Made by a program: the position numbers and the translations under genes. DNA of 64,000 nt from a bacterium (GTDB taxonomy: Bacteria > Desulfobacterota > Binatia > Binatales > Binataceae): positions 1 through 64,000 of the forward strand of contig JADBKU010000013.1 of the NCBI GenBank assembly GCA_014896235.1, given 5' to 3'. This document shows positions 8,443-16,799 of the stretch, in pieces; position 1 is the first letter of the stretch, and every line of letters begins with the position of its first letter. A model generated the notes under the pieces. The model was not told where the DNA came from. It ran no database searches and worked only from the letters and a program-made list of their open reading frames with translations.

Positions 8443-10224
8443 ATGCCGCTGCCAGCCGAGACCATCCCCCGCGTTTTCGAGAGCCAGGTCCGACGCCTCG
8501 ACGGCCGCAGATTCCTCAAGGACAAGCACGACAAGGTTTGGCGCGACCATTCCTGGGCCGACCTCGACAACCAGATTCGCAAGCTGCGCGGCGGACTCGC
8601 GAAGCTCGGCATCGGCGCCGGAGATCGCGTCGCGATTCTAGCTGAAAACGGCCCACACTGGATCGTGATGGATCAGGCGGTGCTGGGTTTGGGCGGAGTC
8701 GTCGTGCCACTCTATACCACCAGCGGCGCGGAGGAGATGCGCCACGTGCTCGAAGACTCGGGCGCGCGGCTGGTCGCGGTCTATGGCGACGCGTTGATCA
8801 AGAAGCTGCGCGGCCTCGGCAAGCTGCCCGACCTCGAAGGCGCCATCGCGATGCATCCGGGAGCGGCGGCGAGCGACGATGAAACGCTCGAAGTCGTCAC
8901 CGCCGATCAGATCAGCCAGTTCGAACCGGTGGGATCGATTGCCGGCGGCGGCGATGACCTGGCCACATTGATCTACACGTCCGGCACCACCGGGATGCCG
9001 AAGGGCGTGATGCTGACGCATCGCAACATTCTCTCGAACTGCGAGGCCAACATCGAGGCGCTCGGCCTTGGCGAAGAGGACATGACGCTTTCGTTCCTGC
9101 CGATCGCCCACGCCTTCGAGCGCACCGCCGGCTACTACACGGTGATGGCGGCGGGCGCGACGATCGCGTTCGCCGAAGGCCTCGCGCAAATTCCGCATAA
9201 CCTGCTCGAGATAGAACCGACCGTGGTGCTGACGGTGCCGCGCCTGCTCGAGGCGATTTACCAACGGGTGATGCGGACGGTGGACGGTTCGTCGCTCGCG
9301 CGGCGGGTCATTTTCCGGCGGGCGCTGGCGACCGGGGTCCGCGCGTCCTTTTACCGTCATCGCGGCAGACGCATCCCTCCCCTGCTACGGATGCGAATGG
9401 CGCTGTATCGCAGGCTGGTGTTCCGTCGGATTCGCGCGATTTTCGGATCGCGCATCCGCTACCTGATTTCCGGCGGCGCGCCGCTGCCCATCGAAGTAAA
9501 CCGCCTGCTCGCCGCCGCCGAGGTCCCGATCGTCGAAGGTTACGGCCTGACCGAGGCGGCGCCGGTGGTGTCGGTCAACCTGCATGGCCATACGCGCGTC
9601 GGATCGGTGGGCCGCCCTCTGCGCGGCGTTCAAATAAAAACGCTCGAGGACGGCGAACTGCTGGTGCGCGGGCCGAACGTGATGAAGGGATACTTCGGGC
9701 TGGAACGCGAAACGCGGGAGGTGCTCGACGAACAGGGCTGGCTGCACACCGGCGACATCGTGAAAATCGACGCCGAAGGCTACATCCGCATCACCGACCG
9801 CAAGAAGGAAATCATCGTGCTGTCGGGCGGCAAAAACGTTTCGCCAGCGCATCTCGAAACCCGCCTTACGGCCGATCCGTTCATCGCCCAGGCGTGCGTG
9901 ATCGGCGATCGCCGCAAGCATCTGGCGGCGCTGATCGTGCCGAACTTCGATAACCTCGCCGAACCGCTGGCGAAGCTCGGCCTGAACGGCCGTCCGCCGG
10001 AAGATACGATTTCCGATCCGCGCGTGCGCGAATTGATTCAAGGCCGGATTCGCGAAATCAACAAATCGCTCTCCGATATCGAGGCGATCGTCGATTTCCG
10101 CCTGCTCGCGCATCCGTTCACCCAGGAAAACGGCGAATTGACGCCGACCTTGAAGCTGCGCCGGCGGGTCGTGCATCAGCACTACCACGACGATATCGAG
10201 GCGCTTTACCGTCCCGGCGCCTAA
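8443..10224 (+). CDS. long-chain acyl-CoA synthetase (AMP-binding)
   Basis: Activates a carboxylic acid, probably a long-chain fatty acid, to its CoA thioester through an acyl-adenylate. The 593-residue protein has the P-loop-like YTSGTTGMPKGV at about residues 178-189, the A5 motif GYGLTEAAPV, the A7 motif GWLHTGDIV and the A8 motif ITDRKKEIIVLSGGKN, giving the FadD/FAA1-type long-chain architecture with a bulky insertion after the P-loop. A purine-rich AAGGAAAA precedes the ATG. It is divergent from the P450 gene with 158 bp between the starts and is followed by a strong terminator, so it is a single-gene unit. Confidence 0.93.
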   Translation: MPLPAETIPRVFESQVRRLDGRRFLKDKHDKVWRDHSWADLDNQIRKLRGGLAKLGIGAGDRVAILAENGPHWIVMDQAVLGLGGVVVPLYTTSGAEEMRHVLEDSGARLVAVYGDALIKKLRGLGKLPDLEGAIAMHPGAAASDDETLEVVTADQISQFEPVGSIAGGGDDLATLIYTSGTTGMPKGVMLTHRNILSNCEANIEALGLGEEDMTLSFLPIAHAFERTAGYYTVMAAGATIAFAEGLAQIPHNLLEIEPTVVLTVPRLLEAIYQRVMRTVDGSSLARRVIFRRALATGVRASFYRHRGRRIPPLLRMRMALYRRLVFRRIRAIFGSRIRYLISGGAPLPIEVNRLLAAAEVPIVEGYGLTEAAPVVSVNLHGHTRVGSVGRPLRGVQIKTLEDGELLVRGPNVMKGYFGLERETREVLDEQGWLHTGDIVKIDAEGYIRITDRKKEIIVLSGGKNVSPAHLETRLTADPFIAQACVIGDRRKHLAALIVPNFDNLAEPLAKLGLNGRPPEDTISDPRVRELIQGRIREINKSLSDIEAIVDFRLLAHPFTQENGELTPTLKLRRRVVHQHYHDDIEALYRPGA

Positions 10225-10252
10225 AGGTCAAATCGGCCTCGCGCAAATGCGA

Positions 10253-10286
10253 ACGGGCGGCGGATCGAAATCCGCCGCCCGTTTTT
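10253..10286 (+). terminator. strong intrinsic terminator after acyl-CoA synthetase
   Basis: A perfect 13-bp stem, ACGGGCGGCGGAT pairing with ATCCGCCGCCCGT, closes a tiny loop and is followed by TTTTT at about 10282-10286. It lies 28 bases after the stop codon. Confidence 0.9.
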
Positions 10287-10314
10287 CGCAACGCGTTTCA
10301 GCCGCCGGATCGCG

Positions 10315-12024
10315 TCAGGCGCCCACGCCGTGGCGCAGCAGCCGGCCCGGAGTCGCGCCGGTGCAGCGATCGTTCTCGAAAGTGGGCTCGCCGTTGACGA
10401 TGATCCACTTGTAGCCCTGCGCCCGCTGCACGCGCCGCCATTCGTTGCCCGGCAGGTCGTGCACGATTTCGATCGGCATCACATTGAGCTTGTCGAAATC
10501 GTAGATGACGATGTCGGCCGGCGCGCCCTCGCGCAAAAAGCCGCGATCCTTGAAGCCCGCGCAGAAGGCCGGCAAGGCGCTCAGGCGCCAGTGAATCTGC
10601 TCGAGCGTGAGCCACTGATTCTCGCGGCAGTACTTCACGATGCCTTCAGTCGGGTAGCGTCCCGCCGTGAGGAACTTGGTATGCGCGCCGCCGTCGGACA
10701 CGCCGAACGGGATATGCGGGCACTCGATCAGCTCCTTCATCAACTCCATATTCTGGTTGACTGCCGGAGCGAAGAACTCGGTCCGCAGGTCTTCCGATAC
10801 GGCGACGTCGAGCATCACGTCAACCGGATGCTTCCCGGTCTGCGCGGCGGCCTTGCGCAGCGTGAGGCCCTCGAGATGCTTGTTTTCGGGCTTGACGCAA
10901 TCGGTGATGATGATTTCGTCGAAATAACTGGTGATCAGGCTTTCGCGCGGCATCTGGTTCTTCAGCGCTTCGCGCCGGCGCGGGTCGCCGAGCTTCTCCT
11001 GACGTTCCTTGATCGTGCCGGTGGTCGCTTCGCGCCACGCGTCGGAATCGTCGAAGAGGTTCCAGTCCTCGAAGGTAAAGCTCAGGCCGGCGTCGGTGGT
11101 GACGCCCTGGCCATACACGCGCAGACCCTTCTGGCGGCAGCGCTCGAGCCATTTCATCGTATTGCGATGGCGATGCGGGAAGCGGTCCTGGGTGGCGACG
11201 ACCTCGAACATAATCGGCCGGCCGCTGATTTCCGCGAGCAGCTCGAAATGCTTGGCGTCGGCCTTCGGATCCCAGCTCGAAAGCGTCAGCTCCTGGAAGC
11301 CCTCGCCGCGTTCGCCGAGCACGCGGGCCATCTCGATGCAGGTCTCGTCGTGCATGAGGTCGGTGTTCATCGGCGAACCGTCATAGTCGCGCTGCACCGA
11401 CGACGGGCCGTTCGGCACCAGCCGCTGCGCCGACCATCCGCACGCGCCGGCGTCCATCGCCTCGTTGAGCAGGCGGCGCATCTCGGCATGTTCCTGATCG
11501 GTCGGCATGCGGCCGGTCTTGGACTCTTCGATGCCCATCACATAGCCCATCAACGGGTTCATCGGCATATAGGGCAGCAAGTTGACGCCCTTGGGCTGGC
11601 GATCGAGCGCGTCCATGAACTGCGGGTAAGTTTCCCAATCGAATTTGAGCGCGGCCTGCATCGAGGCGAGCGGTATCGCTTCCGTGCGGACCATCGTGAG
11701 CATCGCGCGCTCGACGTCTTTGGGCTTCACCGGCGCGAAGCCGAAGCCGCAGTTGCCGAGCACCACCGACGTCACGCCGTGCCATCCTGAAATGGTCAGG
11801 TACGGATCCCAGAAGACCTGGGCGTCGTAGTGAGTGTGGAGGTCGATAAAGCCGGGCGCGACAATCAGTCCGTCAGCTTCGATCACCTTGGCCGCTTCGT
11901 GCGGCATGATCCGGCCGATCTTCGCGATCCGGCCGCCTTTGATTCCGATGTCGTCGCGGAAGCGCGGCGCGAGCGTTCCGTCAACGATCATCCCGTTCTT
12001 AATAACTAAGTCGAATTCTGGCAT
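10315..12024 (-). CDS. D-aminoacylase-type amidohydrolase
   Basis: A metal-dependent amidohydrolase of the N-acyl-D-amino-acid deacylase family, 569 residues from the ATG at 12024 (GGAG about 8 bases upstream; the frame extends to 12060). It shows the N-terminal beta-sandwich start DLVIKNGMIVDGT, the metal-binding LHTHYDAQ, and late conserved His and Asp residues in PFGVSDGGAHTKFLT. Members of this branch in environmental bacteria are often annotated as D-aminoacylases without biochemical proof, and the true substrate (an amide or cyclic amide) is not evident. The protein has no signal peptide and is presumably cytoplasmic. A carboxymuconolactone-decarboxylase-like gene lies upstream on the same strand. 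Confidence 0.85.
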   Translation of the reverse strand: MPEFDLVIKNGMIVDGTLAPRFRDDIGIKGGRIAKIGRIMPHEAAKVIEADGLIVAPGFIDLHTHYDAQVFWDPYLTISGWHGVTSVVLGNCGFGFAPVKPKDVERAMLTMVRTEAIPLASMQAALKFDWETYPQFMDALDRQPKGVNLLPYMPMNPLMGYVMGIEESKTGRMPTDQEHAEMRRLLNEAMDAGACGWSAQRLVPNGPSSVQRDYDGSPMNTDLMHDETCIEMARVLGERGEGFQELTLSSWDPKADAKHFELLAEISGRPIMFEVVATQDRFPHRHRNTMKWLERCRQKGLRVYGQGVTTDAGLSFTFEDWNLFDDSDAWREATTGTIKERQEKLGDPRRREALKNQMPRESLITSYFDEIIITDCVKPENKHLEGLTLRKAAAQTGKHPVDVMLDVAVSEDLRTEFFAPAVNQNMELMKELIECPHIPFGVSDGGAHTKFLTAGRYPTEGIVKYCRENQWLTLEQIHWRLSALPAFCAGFKDRGFLREGAPADIVIYDFDKLNVMPIEIVHDLPGNEWRRVQRAQGYKWIIVNGEPTFENDRCTGATPGRLLRHGVGA

Positions 12025-12187
12025 AGCAGATCTCCGCGTTAGATTATGATACCCCTGCACGTTACTCGCACGTTCCGCCTTAAGAAGTCAACCGTTTCGA
12101 GGCGCGCCGCCGAAGATTCCTGAACATCAACGGCTGCAGGTCGCGGATATTTCGGCGAAATCAGCGAATCAAGCGAGCGTTCGCGTA

Positions 12188-12727
12188 TTAGTCCCTTTTC
12201 GCGCCGGGCTCCAGTTCGACTCCCATCGGCACGAGGATTCGCACCACCGCGTTGTAGAACGCGACATTCATCGCCAGCTCCATGATTCTCCGATTATCGA
12301 GAAAGCCGCGCAGCGCGTCGAAGGTGGAATCGCTGACCTTGATATTGGTGGTCGCTTCGGACGCATACCGCATCACGGTTTCCTGTTCGTTGAACAGCGG
12401 CGAGGTCTCGAAATCCGCCAGATGTTCGAGCTGCTCGCGGCGCACGCCGACCCGCAGCGAGATAGTCCAATGATGGGTGAATTCGTATTCGGCCTCGGCG
12501 ATGCGCCCGACCGTCATCAGGGCAAGCTCGCGCAGGCGCGGGTCGAGTTGCGTGCCGTTGCGCAGTTCGTTGGCGAGGCCGAGGAACCGGCGCAGCAGGT
12601 TGGGCGCGTTGGCGACGATCCGATGGACGTGGCCGGGCTGGCTGCCGCGCTCCTGCACGAAACGGTCGTAGATTTCGCGATCGGCCTCGGGCAGATCGTC
12701 GCGGGTGAGATAGGGCAATCGGGCCAT
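12188..12727 (-). CDS. carboxymuconolactone decarboxylase-like (AhpD fold) protein
   Basis: A 179-residue protein of the carboxymuconolactone decarboxylase family. The signature region is RELALMTVGRIAEAEYEFTH followed by HWTISLRVGV, with the conserved acidic and His residues; the CxxC pair of peroxidase-type AhpD proteins is absent, so a thiol peroxidase role is unlikely. The start at 12727 has GGAGG 8 bases upstream and begins MARLPYLTRDDLP, a common opening for this subfamily; the frame is open to 12757. It precedes the amidohydrolase gene on the same strand with 163 bp between them. The substrate is unknown. Confidence 0.82.
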   Translation of the reverse strand: MARLPYLTRDDLPEADREIYDRFVQERGSQPGHVHRIVANAPNLLRRFLGLANELRNGTQLDPRLRELALMTVGRIAEAEYEFTHHWTISLRVGVRREQLEHLADFETSPLFNEQETVMRYASEATTNIKVSDSTFDALRGFLDNRRIMELAMNVAFYNAVVRILVPMGVELEPGAKRD

Positions 12728-12979
12728 GATCAGCGCCTCCGTTGGGATGGTCCGCACGCTCGCGCATGCGGCGTTTTCCCGGCCACCCTACCCCGCCGAG
12801 TTATCCAGGCACAAATGTCGGAGGCGTCCTCAACGCGCCGCGGGTGAAGGAATTCACCCTTATCGCGGATGCGGAGGCGCGCGATAGTTCACGCGCCCGG
12901 AGGACTGCGCCGCGCATCATGCGGCCGCTCCGGGCTATTTGATTTGGACGGCTACGGAAAATTCGGGCGCGCGCGAAGC

Positions 12980-14683
12980 CTACGCGAACAGCATCTCGGA
13001 CATCGAGCCGCCCGGCGGGATCATCGGCATCACCGCCTCTTCCTTCGGTATCACGATATCGATCAGCACCGGACCGGGCGTGGCGAACGCCTCTTTCATA
13101 GTCGCCGCCAGCTCTTTCGATTTCTCGATCCGGAAGCCCTTCGCGCCGTACGCGTCCGCCAGCTTGACGAAATTCGGCACCGACATCGCGGAGTACGAAT
13201 AGCGCTCCTGATAGAAGCGCTCCTGCCACTGCCGCACCATCCCGAGGAAGTAGTTGTTCAGGATCACGACCTTGACGTCGACGCCGTACTGCACGGCGGT
13301 GCCAAGTTCCTGGATGTTCATCTGGATCGAGCCGTCGCCCGTGACCACGATCACCTTGCGATCGGGCGCGGCGAATTTCGCGCCAATTCCCGCCGGCAAT
13401 CCGTAGCCCATCGTGCCCAGCCCCCCCGAGGTCAGCAGCGAGCGCGGCCGCTCGAACGGAAAGAGCTGCGCGATCCACATCTGATGCTGTCCGACGTCGG
13501 TCGCGATAATGCAATCGCCCTTGGTCAGGCGATGCATCTCCTCGATCACGTGGAGCGGCGACACCGAATCGCGCTCCTTGTGATTGCCGTTCTCGTAAAG
13601 CGGCCGTTCGCGCTTCCATTCGAGAATCTGCTGATGCCATTTCGCCCAGACCGCTTTGCGCTTGCCGATGCTTTCGCGCGCGCGCACGGCGTCGAGCATG
13701 TCGGTCAGCACGGCCTTGATGTCGCCGACGATCGGCACGTCAACCTTGACGTTCTTGGAAATCGACGACGGATCGATATCGATATGGATGATCGATTTGG
13801 CGTTGGGCGCGAAGTCGGCGATGCGGCCGGTGACGCGATCGTCGAAACGCGCGCCAACCGCGATCAGGCAGTCGGTATTGCAGACCGCCGTATTGGTGCC
13901 GTACGAACCATGCATCCCGAGCATCCCGAGACACAGCGGATCGGAGGCGGGCACGGAGCCGAGGCCCATCAAAGTCTCCGTTACCGGGATGCCGAGGCCG
14001 CGCGCGAGCGCCGTCAATTCCGCGGCGGCGCCGGACCATTGCACGCCACCGCCCACGTAAAGCAGCGGCCTTTCGCTCTGTTCGATCGCGTCGATCGCGC
14101 GTTCGATTTGCCGCGGATTGCCGCGGATGGTCGGTTTGAAGCCGCGCAGTTCGACCTTGCCGGGATAGCTGAACGGATGCTCGGCCTGCTGCACGTCCTT
14201 GGGCATGTCGATTACGACCGGGCCGGGACGGCCGGTGCTGGCGATGTAGAACGCCTCCTTGACGATGCGCGCGACGTCGCGAACGTCCTTGACGAGATAG
14301 TTGTGCTTGGTGCAGGGGCGCGTGATGCCGACGAAATCGACCTCCTGAAAAGCGTCGTTGCCGATCAGCGAGGTGCCGACCTGACCCGAGATGACCACCA
14401 TCGGGGTCGAATCCATATAGGCGTCGGCGATCCCGGTCACGGCGTTGGTGGCTCCCGGTCCCGACGTTACGATCACGACCCCCGGCCGGCCGCTGACGCG
14501 CGCGTAGCCCTCCGCCATGTGGGTCGCTCCCTGTTCGTGGCGGACGAGGACGTGGCGGATCTTGGAATCGAGCAAAGCGTCGTAGGTGGGCAGAATTGCG
14601 CCGCCGGGATAGCCGAATATCACATCGACCCCCTCGGCGAGCAGACTCTCGATAACGATTTGGGCTCCGGTCAGCTTTTTCAT
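12980..14683 (-). CDS. ilvB: acetolactate synthase, catalytic subunit
   Basis: A thiamine-diphosphate enzyme that condenses pyruvate with pyruvate or 2-oxobutyrate, the first step of branched-chain amino acid synthesis. From the ATG at 14683 it has 567 residues, the normal length. It shows FGYPGGAILPTYDAL at the N-terminus, the catalytic Glu in RHEQGATHMAEGYAR, and the ThDP/Mg site VTGDGSIQMNIQE ending in ILNN. The frame is open to 14905 and another ATG lies at 14704; neither has a good ribosome binding site, so the start is chosen from the family's usual N-terminus. No ilvN regulatory subunit or ilvC follows, which is unusual: the partner must be elsewhere or the enzyme is a stand-alone form. 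Confidence 0.92.
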   Translation of the reverse strand: MKKLTGAQIVIESLLAEGVDVIFGYPGGAILPTYDALLDSKIRHVLVRHEQGATHMAEGYARVSGRPGVVIVTSGPGATNAVTGIADAYMDSTPMVVISGQVGTSLIGNDAFQEVDFVGITRPCTKHNYLVKDVRDVARIVKEAFYIASTGRPGPVVIDMPKDVQQAEHPFSYPGKVELRGFKPTIRGNPRQIERAIDAIEQSERPLLYVGGGVQWSGAAAELTALARGLGIPVTETLMGLGSVPASDPLCLGMLGMHGSYGTNTAVCNTDCLIAVGARFDDRVTGRIADFAPNAKSIIHIDIDPSSISKNVKVDVPIVGDIKAVLTDMLDAVRARESIGKRKAVWAKWHQQILEWKRERPLYENGNHKERDSVSPLHVIEEMHRLTKGDCIIATDVGQHQMWIAQLFPFERPRSLLTSGGLGTMGYGLPAGIGAKFAAPDRKVIVVTGDGSIQMNIQELGTAVQYGVDVKVVILNNYFLGMVRQWQERFYQERYSYSAMSVPNFVKLADAYGAKGFRIEKSKELAATMKEAFATPGPVLIDIVIPKEEAVMPMIPPGGSMSEMLFA

Positions 14684-14936
14684 GGAACGTGGCTGTCTGG
14701 ACATGGCGCGGGCCGCGAAAAGGCCATAAGTCGTATAAAAGTACACCAGCGGACGGGGCAGGCACAACGCGGGCCGGCGAATTGGCGCCTCAACGCGCGG
14801 TTCGGGCGCAAATTTTCGATGGATTGGCGCTTGCGATCCGCCCTGGCCGATTCGACGCGGCGACGCGCGCCGATCGGCGACCTCGCGGAATCGCGAGGGC
14901 CGCAACGCTCCAGCGCGCCGCCCGCCACGCGGGAAT

Positions 14937-16622
14937 TCAGAAGCGCAGGATGAAGCTGATATCGCCGAAGCGCACTTCGCTGCCGTTCGCCACGACCACG
15001 CTGCCGCGCACCTGCTGGCCGTTGACGAAACTGCCGTTGGTCGAGTTAAGATCGCGCAGCTCGAAGGCGCCGTTACGGCGGGTCAGCCGCGCATGCGCGC
15101 GCGAGACGCTGGCGTGCGGGATCACGACGTCGTTATCCTCGCCGCGACCGAGCGAGACCTCATCCTTGAACAGCGCATATTCAGCCGGCACGGGATCGAC
15201 CGGATTGATCGCCGTGAGGCGCGCTTCGCCGCTCGGCAGCGGCGCGGCCGGAGCGCCGGCGCGAACCTGGGTGGGCGCCGCGCCCTGCGATTGCGCCGCC
15301 GCGGCGCGCTGGCCGCGCTCGCGCAGATAATCGCGCGCGCTCGTGACGATATTGCCGGCGGCGACGGGCGCCGCCGCGCTCTGCGCCTCGACGATCGATT
15401 TGAGCTCGTCGGCCGAGACGCCGAACCGCATCCGCGAGAGCGCGAACAGCGCAGCGATCGCGATCAGCGGAACCGCGCCATTCCACCATTTGAACGATAT
15501 CGCGCCGAGGCCCTCGCCCACGGCGGGTTGGCCGCCGGCCGCGCCGCCGGACGGGATGTTGATCGCGGCGCCGCCGACGCCGCGCACCTGATAGGAAGTG
15601 TCGGCGGCGCCGGTTTGGCCGTTGTAGTCAATCTGGAGTTCGACGCTGCGATTGGTGCCGTCCTCGACCGGCCGCGGCGTCTGGTAGGTCAGCGAATATT
15701 CGGTCGCGATCGAATGGCCGATCTCTCGCACCAAGTCCGGAAAGCGATTCGCCTCGGAGATGATATTGTAGAGCCTGCCGTGTGTGGCCTGCACGATCTG
15801 CGCGTATTGCGGCGCGATGAACGGCGGCGGCGCCACCGCATAAAGCGTAAGGCCCGCGTTCTGCAATTTAGCCGCGACGGTCGCCGCGGTTTCTTCGGTG
15901 ACGTCGGCGTTGGGATCGGGATGGTGCGCCTGGTAGGCGGCGTCGCCGGAACGATCCGGGCCGTCGCCTTTCACATGCGGCGGCGCGTCAGTGACCAGGA
16001 TTACGATGCCCTGCGCATTGGGCCGGTACGGAAACGTCGACGCATAGGCGAGCGCGTCGAGTTGGTCCTCGGGAATGTCGCCGCCGCCGCCCGCGTGCAG
16101 CCCGCCAACCCATTGGATGAACTGCTGTACGTTCGAGGTCATCGTTTTGCGGTACGCGCAATTGCAGTCCGGATAGGCGGATACGACGTAGTCCTCGAAG
16201 GTGACGAGGCCCAGCCGGTAATCGCGATTGTTGGCCGCCAGATCCTGTGCGAACTGGATTATGTTCTGCTTGATCGCGTCGATATACGGCTGCATCGATT
16301 CCGTCACGTCCATCACGAAAACGATATCGACCGGGCGGCCCTGGCCGACGCCGCGGAAGTCGAGAATCTTGGCCTGCACGCCGTCTTCCAGAACCTTGAG
16401 ATTCTCGACCCGCAGGTTTCCGACGGGCTGGCCGTTCTGGTCGGTCAGGCCGAAATCGAGTTGCACCGCGCCATCGGTGTCGAAATGTTCGAGGCCCGGA
16501 TTGCCGACGGTGATCTGCAGCGACGCGCGCGCGGTGGCCGCAGCGGCGAACGTCAGCACGACAGTCAGAAGAAGAAAGCTGAACGCCGCGCCGATTAGCC
16601 GGCGACCCGGGATTTTGCGCAT
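14937..16622 (-). CDS. membrane protein with VWA and FHA domains
   Basis: A 561-residue envelope protein. Order: signal peptide (residues 1-33, MRKIPGRRLIGAAFSFLLLT...ARA), a short beta-rich segment, a von Willebrand A domain (about 97-310) with MIDAS residues DVTES and the later Asp in LVTDAPPH, a membrane helix (about 380-397), an Ala/Pro-rich cytoplasmic linker, and a C-terminal FHA domain (about 485-561) with the phosphothreonine-binding SLGRGEDNDVVI and the SRAH and LNSTNGSFVNG signatures. This topology places a metal-dependent adhesion or ligand-binding domain outside and a phosphopeptide reader inside. No Ser/Thr kinase is seen in the window. The start at 16622 is chosen for the signal peptide; the frame runs to 16697. 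Confidence 0.88.
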   Translation of the reverse strand: MRKIPGRRLIGAAFSFLLLTVVLTFAAAATARASLQITVGNPGLEHFDTDGAVQLDFGLTDQNGQPVGNLRVENLKVLEDGVQAKILDFRGVGQGRPVDIVFVMDVTESMQPYIDAIKQNIIQFAQDLAANNRDYRLGLVTFEDYVVSAYPDCNCAYRKTMTSNVQQFIQWVGGLHAGGGGDIPEDQLDALAYASTFPYRPNAQGIVILVTDAPPHVKGDGPDRSGDAAYQAHHPDPNADVTEETAATVAAKLQNAGLTLYAVAPPPFIAPQYAQIVQATHGRLYNIISEANRFPDLVREIGHSIATEYSLTYQTPRPVEDGTNRSVELQIDYNGQTGAADTSYQVRGVGGAAINIPSGGAAGGQPAVGEGLGAISFKWWNGAVPLIAIAALFALSRMRFGVSADELKSIVEAQSAAAPVAAGNIVTSARDYLRERGQRAAAAQSQGAAPTQVRAGAPAAPLPSGEARLTAINPVDPVPAEYALFKDEVSLGRGEDNDVVIPHASVSRAHARLTRRNGAFELRDLNSTNGSFVNGQQVRGSVVVANGSEVRFGDISFILRF

Positions 16623-16799
16623 AGCTGATTTTCCAAACCGCCGACGACCGCAGTCAAGCCCCACCAATATACGCCGCCGGATCAGCCAGCGCATCATAAA
16701 ACGCCACTAAATCCTTCCTTGAGATTCGCTTACTTGCCTTCACTTCATCGTTAGGTTATCCCAACCCGTAATCCAGATTCGGCGGATGGTCGCGATCGA

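Noticed and set aside
12869-14953. A 694-codon open frame on the plus strand opposite acetolactate synthase
   Set aside because: It is the antisense shadow of a well-conserved gene in high-GC DNA; its composition (His, Arg, Asp-rich) and lack of a ribosome binding site or family match show it is not coding.
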